From Oscillospiraceae bacterium (lineage in GTDB: Bacteria; Bacillota; Clostridia; Oscillospirales; UBA929), in the NCBI GenBank assembly GCA_031271525.1, contig JAISVO010000007.1, positions 1-23,382 of the forward strand: DNA of 23,382 nt, in the 5' to 3' direction. This document shows, in pieces, positions 16,478-23,173 of the stretch; positions within the stretch are counted from its first letter, which is position 1, and the number at the start of each line of letters is the position of its first letter. The notes under the pieces are model-generated. The model ran no database searches, was not told the origin of the DNA, and saw only the letters and a program-made list of their open reading frames with translations. A program made the position numbers and the translations under genes.

Positions 16478-16517
16478 CAAATAAACAATTGGGACAACCT
16501 CACGGCCGCCCCAATTG
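16478..16517 (-). terminator. Rho-independent terminator after the deacetylase gene
   Basis: On the minus strand CAATTGGGGCGGCC (16517-16504) pairs with GGTTGTCCCAATTG (16499-16486) over 14 bp, including G-U pairs, closed by a GTGA (GNRA-type) tetraloop and followed by TTTATTTG. It separates the deacetylase transcript from the promoter of the arabinose operon. Confidence 0.85.
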
Positions 16518-16538
16518 CTTATTGTCCGTTGTCAATTG
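16518..16538 (-). repeat. Short repeat CAATTGACAANGGACAAT at a gene end (copy 1)
   Basis: This minus-strand 21-nt segment matches 23090-23110 (plus strand) at 19 positions. In both places the stop codon TGA lies inside the repeat (AAT TGA CAA) and the flanking gene ends with Asn. Confidence 0.6.
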
Positions 16539-17833
16539 TTCAGGTATTTCCAGACCTTCAGCATCTGCACGATCCCGGATTGGCGGGTAAACTTGCCCCG
16601 CGGATCGAAGTTGCCCGCCGAGTTGCCGGTGATGATCCCGGCCGCCTGCATCTGGCTGACCGCCGCCACCGCCCAGCTTGCGATCTTGTCTTTGTCGCCG
16701 AAAGTAGTTTCAACAGCACTCAGCTCGAAACCGAACGAACGGAAAAGGTTCGCGATCAGCGTCGCCGCCATCTGGCGGTTGAAGGTTTCGTCCGGGTTGA
16801 ACGCGCCGTCGCTGCCGGTGACGACGCCGAGCCCCGCCATCTTCTGAACGTTTATATCGTCGGTGTCGCTGAAGGCGGCCCGCTCGGTGATGTCCTGCTG
16901 CTTATAGCCCTCGTACAGAGCGACGGCGAGGGCGCAGAATTCGGCTCGTGTGATCTCGGCGGAATATTTCTCTTGCAGCGCGGTGGGGACCAGCCCGGCG
17001 TCAATCGCCGCCGCGACGTCGGCGGCAGCCCAAGGCGACGGTTGTTCGGAGGGCTGTTCGGGGGTTGTGCGCTGGTTCGGAGGGGCCGATTGGTTCAGCG
17101 CGCCGACTTTCAAGGCGATGTTGCTCGCGGCGTACAGCTCGGAGACGGACACGACCTGCCAGCCTTTATCGGCGAAGAATTTCAAAAGCTCGGGGACCGC
17201 TTCGGCGGTCGCCTTCTGCGTCTCGTGCATCAGGATGACGTCGCCGTCCTTCGCCCGCTGCACATTCGCGATGATCTCTTCTTTTGTCTTACCCGACTGC
17301 CAGTCCTGACTGTCGACGGCGCAGTGCAGGAAGGGCTTTTTGATCGTGTCGAACATTGTCTTGCTGGTGCTCAGGTTGGGGGCGCGGAAGAGGAAGTTTG
17401 TAAAGCCCGTCAACTCTGTCAGCTTGGCGTCGGTGTCGGCGATCGACTTCGCGACCTCCTCGGCGGTCATGCCGGCCATACCGCTCCAGCCCCATGAGTG
17501 GTTCGCGACCTCGAAGCCGCGCTCCACCGCTTGGGTGACTTCTTTTTCTTTATCCGCGTTGTTGATTTGGCTGCCGATGTAGAAGAAGGTCGCGTGCGCC
17601 CCGGCAGCGGTCAACGCGTCTTGGATGGCCTGAGCTGAGCTTGACGCGCCCGTCCCCACCGGACCGTCGTCGAAGGTGAAGGCGACCATCGGTTTGGTCG
17701 GGTCGATCCAGCTGATGTCGATGTCGTCGTAAAGGAAGCGCTCTTCGTCGGCGGCGAACCCGGCCGGAAGGGCACATGTGCCCGCGAGGGTGACCGCGAG
17801 GACAAGCGCGCCCACTTTCTTCAGTGTTTTCAT
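16532..17833 (-). CDS. Secreted NodB-type polysaccharide deacetylase-like protein with SLH domains
   Basis: A 433-residue secreted protein. It has a signal peptide (1-28, cleavage near AGFAA-DE); a CE4/NodB domain (about 45-240) with FTFDDGP (Asp55, Asp56), TFFYIGSQI, NHSWGWSGM, FRAPNLS, AVDSQDW and VILMHE (His203); a proline/glutamine-rich linker; and three SLH-type segments (about 255-433; for example FNPDETFNRQMAATLIANLF and FDPRGKFTRQSGIVQML) that would anchor it to the cell wall. CE4 enzymes remove acetyl groups from peptidoglycan or other glycans. The second metal-binding histidine of the usual NHSxxHP motif is replaced by Trp116, so activity is doubtful or altered. The ATG at 17833 with GGAGGT 7 nt upstream is chosen; the frame continues upstream into the promoter. 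It has its own promoter and terminator. Confidence 0.9.
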   Translation of the reverse strand: MKTLKKVGALVLAVTLAGTCALPAGFAADEERFLYDDIDISWIDPTKPMVAFTFDDGPVGTGASSSAQAIQDALTAAGAHATFFYIGSQINNADKEKEVTQAVERGFEVANHSWGWSGMAGMTAEEVAKSIADTDAKLTELTGFTNFLFRAPNLSTSKTMFDTIKKPFLHCAVDSQDWQSGKTKEEIIANVQRAKDGDVILMHETQKATAEAVPELLKFFADKGWQVVSVSELYAASNIALKVGALNQSAPPNQRTTPEQPSEQPSPWAAADVAAAIDAGLVPTALQEKYSAEITRAEFCALAVALYEGYKQQDITERAAFSDTDDINVQKMAGLGVVTGSDGAFNPDETFNRQMAATLIANLFRSFGFELSAVETTFGDKDKIASWAVAAVSQMQAAGIITGNSAGNFDPRGKFTRQSGIVQMLKVWKYLNN

Positions 17834-17867
17834 GTATGTACCTCCAACCCCAAAATTAGTTTTACTC

Positions 17868-17896
17868 AGTATATCACGGATGTTACCGTTTTGCAA
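17868..17896 (-). promoter_or_regulatory. Promoter of the deacetylase-like gene
   Basis: Minus-strand TTGCAA (17896-17891) - N17 - TATACT (17873-17868). An inverted repeat ACGGATG (17876-17882) / CATCCGT (17911-17917) brackets the -35 box and reaches the stop codon of the upstream lipoprotein; it could be an operator or a weak terminator stem. Confidence 0.75.
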
Positions 17897-17909
17897 ACAG
17901 TATGTGACG

Positions 17910-19211
17910 TCATCCGTTGTACACCGCCCCCACAACTGGCGCGTTGGGGACGGGCACCGCCGATCCGTCGGGCATCAAGAGGACGCAGGTCTCGGGGCCG
18001 AGGTAGACGAAGACCCCGCCTCCGGGACCTAAGACGTCGCCGATGATCCCGTAGACGTTATCCAGCAGTAGGTCGCCGCCGGCGCTGCTGACCGCTTTCG
18101 GCTTGGAGCCGATATTGTCGATATCCTCGTATTGCAGCACAAACTGTCCCACACGCCGGTTGAGATAATCGCCCCCCGTCGGATAGACGGGATTGGGGAT
18201 CCCGGCGAACTCCCGGGCGTCCTCCATATTGTCCGCGCGGTACAGCTCCGCTCCTTCTTGATTAAAGACGACACAGCGGGGTTCTTCTTCCCGCTCCGCG
18301 ATGAAAAAATCGTCAAAAACCGTCACGCTTTGGAAAACCCCGTCCGAGCTGAACCGGAAGGACCTGTCCCACGGATCCCAGAAGGAGACGCTCTGGTCGA
18401 AGTACGGATCAGCCACCTCCCCGTACTCGTACAGGATGTTTCCCCCGCCGTCCATCAGGTAGCCAAACCCGTCCTTGCAGCAATAGACCATCGAATCCCA
18501 TCTTCCGAATGGGCTGTTCCCCAGTTCCATCCCCACATATTCGCAGGGCAGGATTACCCGCCGCTCCTCTAGGTCATACAGCCCGTAGCGGTAATCGGTT
18601 TCGTAGTTCCCGTACTCGTCCTCCGCCGCGCCGCCGTCGTGCTCGATGATGACGACGGCGCTGCCAGCAAAGTTGAACAAAGTGCTGTTGTGGGTATCGT
18701 CCTCCATGAATATATACTTCCCATCCTCGCTCCGGGGGACGGTGCCGTCGGCAAGCATCAGGACCCAGTCCCGTCCGTCGTATTCGGGGTGGTCGCTCGG
18801 CATCATCAGCGCGTACGCCATGACCGCGCCGTTATACCCGCCGACAACCGCGTATTCCGCCGGGGTGAACGGCAGTTCAACAGGGTTCAGTTCGGTGTCG
18901 AGGAAGGTAATCGGTCCCTTCATCACCGTGTTGTACCACGCGAAGGCGTTGGTTAGCGGATAGACGCCCGCCTCGCCGAAGAAGACACGCGATTCGGGCA
19001 GTTCAAAGAAAGCGCTCACGTCGAGGGTATACGGCTCCGGCGTTTGCTCTGGCGACGGTTCCGGCGCAGGCGCAGATGCTGGCGTCGGTGACGGCGACGG
19101 GACGGCGATAACCGGCGCAGCCGGTTCGCCCGGGCTTGGTTCCGGGTCGGGCGAGGTCCCGCACCCGCCCAGCAGCGCCAAGCAAAGCAATACAGAGATA
19201 TAGATTCTCAT
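17910..19211 (-). CDS. WG-repeat-like lipoprotein, one module
   Basis: A 433-residue lipoprotein of unknown function. The signal peptide has lipobox LLGGC (Cys17), followed by a Pro/Ser/Glu-rich stalk (about 20-62). The rest is one copy of a module also found twice in the neighbouring 712-residue protein. Shared landmarks: VYPLTNAFAWYNTVMKGPIT, ELPFTPAEYAVV, DWVLMLADGTVPRSEDGKY, YRYGLYDLEERRVILPCEYV, KDGFGYLMDGGGNILYEYGE, GGDLLLDNVYGIIGDVLGPG and TCVLLMPDGSAVPV. The YGLYDLEERRVILPCEY and GYLMDGGGNIL units resemble WG/KWG beta-propeller-like repeats; this is a resemblance, not a firm domain call. The ATG at 19211 with GGAGG 9 nt upstream is preferred over a TTG at 19220. It starts 5 bp after the previous stop, so it is co-transcribed. 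Confidence 0.85.
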   Translation of the reverse strand: MRIYISVLLCLALLGGCGTSPDPEPSPGEPAAPVIAVPSPSPTPASAPAPEPSPEQTPEPYTLDVSAFFELPESRVFFGEAGVYPLTNAFAWYNTVMKGPITFLDTELNPVELPFTPAEYAVVGGYNGAVMAYALMMPSDHPEYDGRDWVLMLADGTVPRSEDGKYIFMEDDTHNSTLFNFAGSAVVIIEHDGGAAEDEYGNYETDYRYGLYDLEERRVILPCEYVGMELGNSPFGRWDSMVYCCKDGFGYLMDGGGNILYEYGEVADPYFDQSVSFWDPWDRSFRFSSDGVFQSVTVFDDFFIAEREEEPRCVVFNQEGAELYRADNMEDAREFAGIPNPVYPTGGDYLNRRVGQFVLQYEDIDNIGSKPKAVSSAGGDLLLDNVYGIIGDVLGPGGGVFVYLGPETCVLLMPDGSAVPVPNAPVVGAVYNG

Positions 19212-19216
19212 ACCTC

Positions 19217-21355
19217 TCAACCTCCGTTATACTCTAAGGTCACAACCGGCGCGGCGGGAACAGGCGTTGTCGTCCCGTCGGGCATCAGCAGGACGCAGGT
19301 CTCCGGGTCGGTGTAGACAAACAGTCCGCCGCCCGGCCCGATTGCCTCGCTGACCCATCCGTAGATGTTATCCAGCAACAGAGCGCCGTCGGGGGAATAA
19401 ACCGCTTTCGGGTCAACGCGTATCATTTCGCCGTCCGCGGGGTCGGAGCGGAGGATAAACTCCCCGAATTTCCACATGACCCCGTCCGTCTCGGCGACGG
19501 TTTTGCCGTTCGGATCGACGAGGGAGTACCGCCCCCAGTTCTCGTATTGAATCGGTCCGGAATCCTCTTCGGGAGGGCGGAGCTCACTCATCCCGGCGGC
19601 GGACAGGACTTCCTCCCAGCGGTAACTCGTTACGGCGAGATAGGGGGTTGGCACCTCCCCGAAATCATGCAGGGTGTTCCCCTTGCTGTCGATCAGCAGT
19701 CCGCGCCCGTCCTTCCGTGCGTAAAAGAATCCGTAGCCGTCGTAGGAGGGGCCTTCCTCCGCCTCAAGCACATAGGGTAAGACCAGCTGCCGTTCCGCGA
19801 CATCGTACAGCCCGGTGCGGGCATCCTCCGAAACTTCGATTCTAGGCGGGATATGGATGCTTTTTCGGGTGAAGACGGCGCTCCCTATGGACCGGAACCA
19901 ATGGCTGTCCTCCCCGTCATCCTCCAAGAAGAGGTAGCTTCCGTCCTCACGCGGCAACGTACCGTCGGTCAGCATCAGGACCCAGTCCTGATCTTTGTTC
20001 TCCGGGTGGTTTTCGGGGAGTCGCAGGGCGTACGCCAGCAAACCGTCCGAATTGACAATCGGGGAATAGTCCTCCGGGGTGAACGGCAGCGCGACGGGGT
20101 TCAGCTTCCCGTCCACAAAGGTCACTTTCCCCTCCGTGTGGGTCTTGTAGACGGCGGGGGTGCCGACCAGCGGGAAGACAGTGACTTCGGGGACATAGGG
20201 CTCCCGTTCCTCCGGCTGGCGATCGAGGATGAGGTCGCTGGGTAGGAGCTGGTAGCCCTTCCGCACTTTCGGCGCGGCGTCTACCGGCACTTTAGAGCCG
20301 TCCGGCATCAGCAGGATACAGGTGTCGGGGTCGGGGTAGACGATGATGCCGCCGTTCGGCCCGGGGGCTTCGTCGACCCAGCCGACGACGTTGTCAAACA
20401 GCAGAGCGCCGTCGAGGGAGTAGACGGCCTTGGCCTCGTTACCGATGAGGTCCGGCATGGGCAGGACCTCAAAAGTGAAGCTGTCCGCGGCAACGGATTG
20501 GCGCAGGTCAAACAGACCGGGGTCGTAGTCCGGGGGATAGCGGTAAGGGAGGTCCTCCCAGTTAACGTATGGGTCCCGCACCTCGCCAAATTGGTGCAGG
20601 ATATTCCCCTTGCTGTCCATGATATAGCCCAGCCCGTCCTTCGCGGCATAGAAGAAGGCATCGAGGGCGTAGAAGTGGTGGTAGCCCGCGTCCATCCCCA
20701 CATACTCGCAGGGCAGGGTCACCCGGCGCTCCTCCAGATCATACAGCCCATAGCGATAATGGGTTTCGTAGTTGTCGTACCACTCCTCCGCGCCGTAGTC
20801 GGGTTCAAAGATAAAGACGGCGCTCCCGGTGACATTGAAGCTTGTGGCGTCATGGGTGTCGTCCTGCATGAATATGTACTTCCCGTCGTCCCCGCGCGGG
20901 ACGGTGCCGTCGGACAGCATCAAGACCCAGCGCCGCCCGTCCCCGCCGTACTCGGGGTGGTCCTCGGGTATTTTTAGGGCGTAGGCGATGACGGTGCGGA
21001 AATCCCAGCCGGTGACCGTCGCGTACTCCTTCGGGGCGAAGGGCAGCTCAATCGGGTTTAGGTCGGCGTCGACGAAGGTGACGGGACCCATCACCATCGA
21101 GCGATACCACGTCATCGTATTGATCAGAGGGAAAACGGTTACCTCGGGGGAATAGCGGACCTGTTCGGGCAGGGCGTAGTAGTGGACAACAGTGGTGGTT
21201 GAGACCGACGGCGTCGGCTCGGGCGGCACCGGTACGACCGGCGTGACCGGCGGGGAAACCTCCGGTGAGATATCCGGGGACGGGTTGGTTTCGGGAGCGC
21301 CGCCGCACCCGCCCAACAGCGCTAAGCATAGAAACAAAATCACAAAGATTCGCAT
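19217..21355 (-). CDS. WG-repeat-like lipoprotein, two tandem modules
   Basis: A 712-residue lipoprotein. The signal peptide with lipobox LLGGC (Cys17) is nearly identical to that of the next gene, and a Pro-rich stalk (about 20-60) follows. Module 1 covers about 70-366 and module 2 about 389-709. They share VTVFPL, VTFVDxxLNP, LPF-P-EY/DY, WVLML-DGT-PR, GLYD--ER-x-LP, KDG-G-x-IDSKGN-LH-FGEV, KAVYS-DGALL-DN--GWV-EA-GP-GG, and DT/ETC-LLMPDG. Unit spacing suggests several WG-like blades per module. Function unknown; an extracytoplasmic surface or sensor role is inferred from the anchor only. The ATG at 21355 has GGGAG 10 nt upstream, and a good promoter lies just before it. Confidence 0.88.
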   Translation of the reverse strand: MRIFVILFLCLALLGGCGGAPETNPSPDISPEVSPPVTPVVPVPPEPTPSVSTTTVVHYYALPEQVRYSPEVTVFPLINTMTWYRSMVMGPVTFVDADLNPIELPFAPKEYATVTGWDFRTVIAYALKIPEDHPEYGGDGRRWVLMLSDGTVPRGDDGKYIFMQDDTHDATSFNVTGSAVFIFEPDYGAEEWYDNYETHYRYGLYDLEERRVTLPCEYVGMDAGYHHFYALDAFFYAAKDGLGYIMDSKGNILHQFGEVRDPYVNWEDLPYRYPPDYDPGLFDLRQSVAADSFTFEVLPMPDLIGNEAKAVYSLDGALLFDNVVGWVDEAPGPNGGIIVYPDPDTCILLMPDGSKVPVDAAPKVRKGYQLLPSDLILDRQPEEREPYVPEVTVFPLVGTPAVYKTHTEGKVTFVDGKLNPVALPFTPEDYSPIVNSDGLLAYALRLPENHPENKDQDWVLMLTDGTLPREDGSYLFLEDDGEDSHWFRSIGSAVFTRKSIHIPPRIEVSEDARTGLYDVAERQLVLPYVLEAEEGPSYDGYGFFYARKDGRGLLIDSKGNTLHDFGEVPTPYLAVTSYRWEEVLSAAGMSELRPPEEDSGPIQYENWGRYSLVDPNGKTVAETDGVMWKFGEFILRSDPADGEMIRVDPKAVYSPDGALLLDNIYGWVSEAIGPGGGLFVYTDPETCVLLMPDGTTTPVPAAPVVTLEYNGG

Positions 21356-21385
21356 AACATCAGCTCCCTCTGCGTCGTTACCCCC

Positions 21386-21414
21386 ATTCTACCCCCCAAA
21401 CAGTGCGAATTCAA
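21386..21414 (-). promoter_or_regulatory. Promoter of the lipoprotein pair
   Basis: Minus-strand TTGAAT (21414-21409) - N17 - TAGAAT (21391-21386). The -35 overlaps the spoVAC stop codon. The -10 matches TATAAT at 5 of 6, and a run of six G precedes it in the spacer. Confidence 0.7.
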
Positions 21415-21881
21415 GAAATATTTGATAAAAAATTGGATACAATTCGGATACATTCCAGAACAAATCCATACAGGACGGACGCCAGCAGCCCGTAAACCAG
21501 TACGGGCCCCGCGACCGAGAACATCCGCGCCGCCAGACCGGCGACGTAGCCCTCGCTCTTGAACTCCATCGCGGGGGAGACCATCGCGTTGGCAAAACCT
21601 GTGATCGGGATCAACGTGCCGCCGCCCGCCCATTTCGCGATTTTTCCGTAGACCCGCGCCGCCGTCAGGATCGCGGACAGGGTGACCAAGCTGATCGCGA
21701 CGGCCGCCGACGTGCCGTCTTTCGTAAGCCCAAGCTTGAGGTAGGCGTCGGAGAGGAACTGTCCCAATACGCAGATCCCGCCGCCGACCAGCCAAGCCAG
21801 CGCACCGTTCCGCACCGGGCGGCTTGCCGGAGCCTTCCGCCTGACATACCGCCCGTATTCTTTCTTACTCATGTTGATCAT
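21411..21881 (-). CDS. spoVAC: Stage V sporulation protein AC (SpoVAC)
   Basis: Inner spore membrane protein of the SpoVA channel that moves Ca-dipicolinic acid into the forespore and releases it at germination; SpoVAC can act as a mechanosensitive channel. The 156 residues have the basic N-terminus KKEYGRYVRRKAP and membrane segments ALAWLVGGGICVLGQFL, ISLVTLSAILTAARVYG and GPVLVYGLLASVLYGFVL. The family block IAKWAGGGTLIPITGFANAM is followed by VSPAMEFKSEGYV, which distinguishes AC from AE. spoVAD and spoVAE, normally the next genes, are absent; unrelated lipoproteins follow. The start is either the ATG at 21881 or at 21872. The T-run of a terminator-like hairpin ends 2 nt before the first ATG. 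Confidence 0.93.
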   Translation of the reverse strand: MINMSKKEYGRYVRRKAPASRPVRNGALAWLVGGGICVLGQFLSDAYLKLGLTKDGTSAAVAISLVTLSAILTAARVYGKIAKWAGGGTLIPITGFANAMVSPAMEFKSEGYVAGLAARMFSVAGPVLVYGLLASVLYGFVLECIRIVSNFLSNIS

Positions 21882-21883
21882 AG

Positions 21884-21925
21884 AAAAAACCGCCCCTTCG
21901 GACGGTATTGTTCCGAAAGGGACGG
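21884..21925 (-). terminator. Terminator-like hairpin directly before the spoVAC start
   Basis: On the minus strand CCGTCCCTTTCGGA (21925-21912) pairs with TCCGAAGGGGCGG (21902-21890), with one U-G pair and one bulge, and is followed at once by TTTTTT (21889-21884). It would end the transcript from the upstream 104-residue gene. The 3' arm also contains the only G-rich sequence that could serve spoVAC as a Shine-Dalgarno. Confidence 0.75.
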
Positions 21926-21989
21926 CTTTATATTCAACGCGCGCAAACGACAGATAACGCCGCGTTTACGCGCATACTATAAAACGGCT

Positions 21990-22304
21990 CTAATGCAGGA
22001 TTCCCGTCGGGCTGACCGACGCTTCCTCGACACAGTAGGTGAAGGCGAGCATCCGCTCTAAGAAGGCGGAACCCTCCGCCGGGTCATAGGCGCAGACGGC
22101 GTCGAGACAGCGCGCGAAGAGACGGGTGTGCGGTTCGGGATGGCAGATGACCTCCCGGGTGAGGCGGGAGAAAAAGTCAAAGACATCCCGGGACGCCGCC
22201 ATCGGTTCCAGCGCCTCGGCGTAGGGCAGCACCGCCGTGAGGTCACGGCGTGCCAGCGCGCTCTCCGCCTGCTTCAAAAGGCTCTTCGTATCCGTCTCGC
22301 TCAA
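21990..22304 (-). CDS. Hypothetical protein with a very strong promoter
   Basis: About 104 residues, beginning LSETDTKSLLKQAESALARR (TTG start). It is predicted to be mostly helical and soluble, with a TPR-like alternation (LLKQAESALARRDLTAVLPYAEALEP), three cysteines, and the end SVSPTGILH. I do not recognise the family. The frame is open up to 22358, but that part lies inside the promoter. The transcription start should be near 22323, so translation must begin downstream; AAGGAG abuts the TTG at 22304, an unusually tight spacing, so the exact start is uncertain. It is divergent from cwlD and followed by a terminator-like hairpin. Confidence 0.65.
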   Translation of the reverse strand: MSETDTKSLLKQAESALARRDLTAVLPYAEALEPMAASRDVFDFFSRLTREVICHPEPHTRLFARCLDAVCAYDPAEGSAFLERMLAFTYCVEEASVSPTGILH

Positions 22305-22329
22305 TCTCCTTCGTACACCGACTGAAATC

Positions 22330-22358
22330 AGTATACCACAACGAAAACCATATATCAA
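22330..22358 (-). promoter_or_regulatory. Strong extended -10 promoter with upstream A-tract
   Basis: Minus-strand TTGATA (22358-22353) - N17 - TATACT (22335-22330), with TGG before the -10 (extended -10). Nine A residues (22371-22363) lie just upstream of the -35, like an UP element. A small inverted repeat ACTGA-AA-TCAGT (22321-22332) sits over the end of the -10 and the start region and could be an operator. Confidence 0.85.
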
Positions 22359-22403
22359 GTACTTTTTTTTTATTCAAACACAAAATGTAGGGAGAGGCTG
22401 CTC

Positions 22404-23096
22404 TTGAGACTCGCTATGCTGATCCTGCTCGCGCTTCTGACCCTGCTCGGAGCCGCCGGGTTCTTTTTAGAGAGCCGGTTCCTCCCGGCGCACACCGTTT
22501 ATTATTCGGAGCAGCGGTTTCTCCCGGTCATCGACGCGGGTCACGGCGGGGAGGACGGCGGCTCATCGTCCCGGAGCGGCGTCTGGGAGAGCCGGCTTAA
22601 TTTGGAGATTGCGCGAAAGCTCGACCTCCTGATGCGCTTCCTCGGGCTGAAAACGGTGATGACCCGGGAGGAGGATATCTCCCTCCACGACCCCGGGAAG
22701 GCGACGCTGCGGGAAAAGAAGGTGAGCGACCTGAAAAACCGGGCGGCGAAGATCAACAGTGTTCCGAACGGAGCGCTGCTGAGCATCCACCAGAACTTCT
22801 ACCCCGAGTCGCGGTACTCCGGGGCGCAGGTATTTTACCGGGGGGACACCAACGCCCCGTTTGCCAAAACGATGCAGCTCGCCCTGCGGCGTGTCCTCAA
22901 CCCGGACAACAAGCGGGAGGCGAAGTCCACCGGCGCGGTATACATCCTCAACCAGTGCGGAATACCCGCCGTGCTGGTGGAGTGCGGCTTCCTCTCCAAC
23001 GCCGCCGAGGAGGCGCGCCTCCGCGACGAAGGGTATCAGCGCAAGGTCGCGATGGCGGTCTGCGAAGGGTTTCTGCAATGGGCAGCGGGCAATTGA
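22404..23096 (+). CDS. cwlD: N-acetylmuramoyl-L-alanine amidase CwlD
   Basis: Spore-cortex amidase (amidase_3 family) that removes the peptide from muramic acid so that PdaA can form muramic delta-lactam, needed for germination. The 230 residues have an N-terminal membrane anchor (AMLILLALLTLLGAAGFFL). The zinc-amidase motifs are VIDAGHGGEDGG (zinc His and Glu region), RLNLEIARKLDLLM, VMTREEDISL, LSIHQNFYPES (zinc His), and VYILNQCGIPAVLVECGFLSNAAEEA with the catalytic Glu. Length fits CwlD (about 230-240). The TTG at 22404 is used because GGGAGAGG lies 6-8 nt upstream; the next in-frame ATG is codon 5. No convincing vegetative promoter is seen upstream, as expected for a sporulation sigma-factor gene. 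Confidence 0.94.
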   Translation: MRLAMLILLALLTLLGAAGFFLESRFLPAHTVYYSEQRFLPVIDAGHGGEDGGSSSRSGVWESRLNLEIARKLDLLMRFLGLKTVMTREEDISLHDPGKATLREKKVSDLKNRAAKINSVPNGALLSIHQNFYPESRYSGAQVFYRGDTNAPFAKTMQLALRRVLNPDNKREAKSTGAVYILNQCGIPAVLVECGFLSNAAEEARLRDEGYQRKVAMAVCEGFLQWAAGN

Positions 23097-23134
23097 CAAA
23101 GGACAATCAGGAACGTCTCGATTGTCAATTGTCC
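23090..23134 (+). repeat. Short repeat CAATTGACAANGGACAAT at the cwlD end, part of a hairpin (copy 2)
   Basis: 23090-23110 matches the deacetylase-end copy (16538-16518, minus strand) at 19 of 21 positions. GACAATC (23102-23108) pairs with GATTGTC (23120-23126), and a reversed version of the motif (GGACAATTGACAAT on the minus strand) occupies 23134-23121. The unit is therefore an imperfect palindrome containing the cwlD stop codon. It lacks a T-run, so it is not a canonical terminator. Confidence 0.55.
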
Positions 23135-23151
23135 ATCGTTCTTCATATACT
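23122..23151 (+). promoter_or_regulatory. Possible promoter of the collagen-like gene
   Basis: TTGTCA (23122-23127) - N18 - TATACT (23146-23151), 23 bp before the ATG. The -35 lies in the repeat unit. CATATACT (23144-23151) also fits the CATANNNT -10 of sporulation sigma-E/K promoters, but no matching -35 is visible. Confidence 0.45.
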
Positions 23152-23173
23152 GCGCGTGAGGAGTTGATTCTTT

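Noticed and set aside
21903..21945. Sigma-G/F promoter for spoVAC (TGAATA ... CAATAC)
   Set aside because: Spacing of about 20 bp and a weak -10; it also lies inside the hairpin.
22352..22382. Sigma-E or sigma-G promoter for cwlD (ATAT... CAAACACA)
   Set aside because: Spacing is about 20 bp where 16-18 is needed, and the -10 fit is poor.
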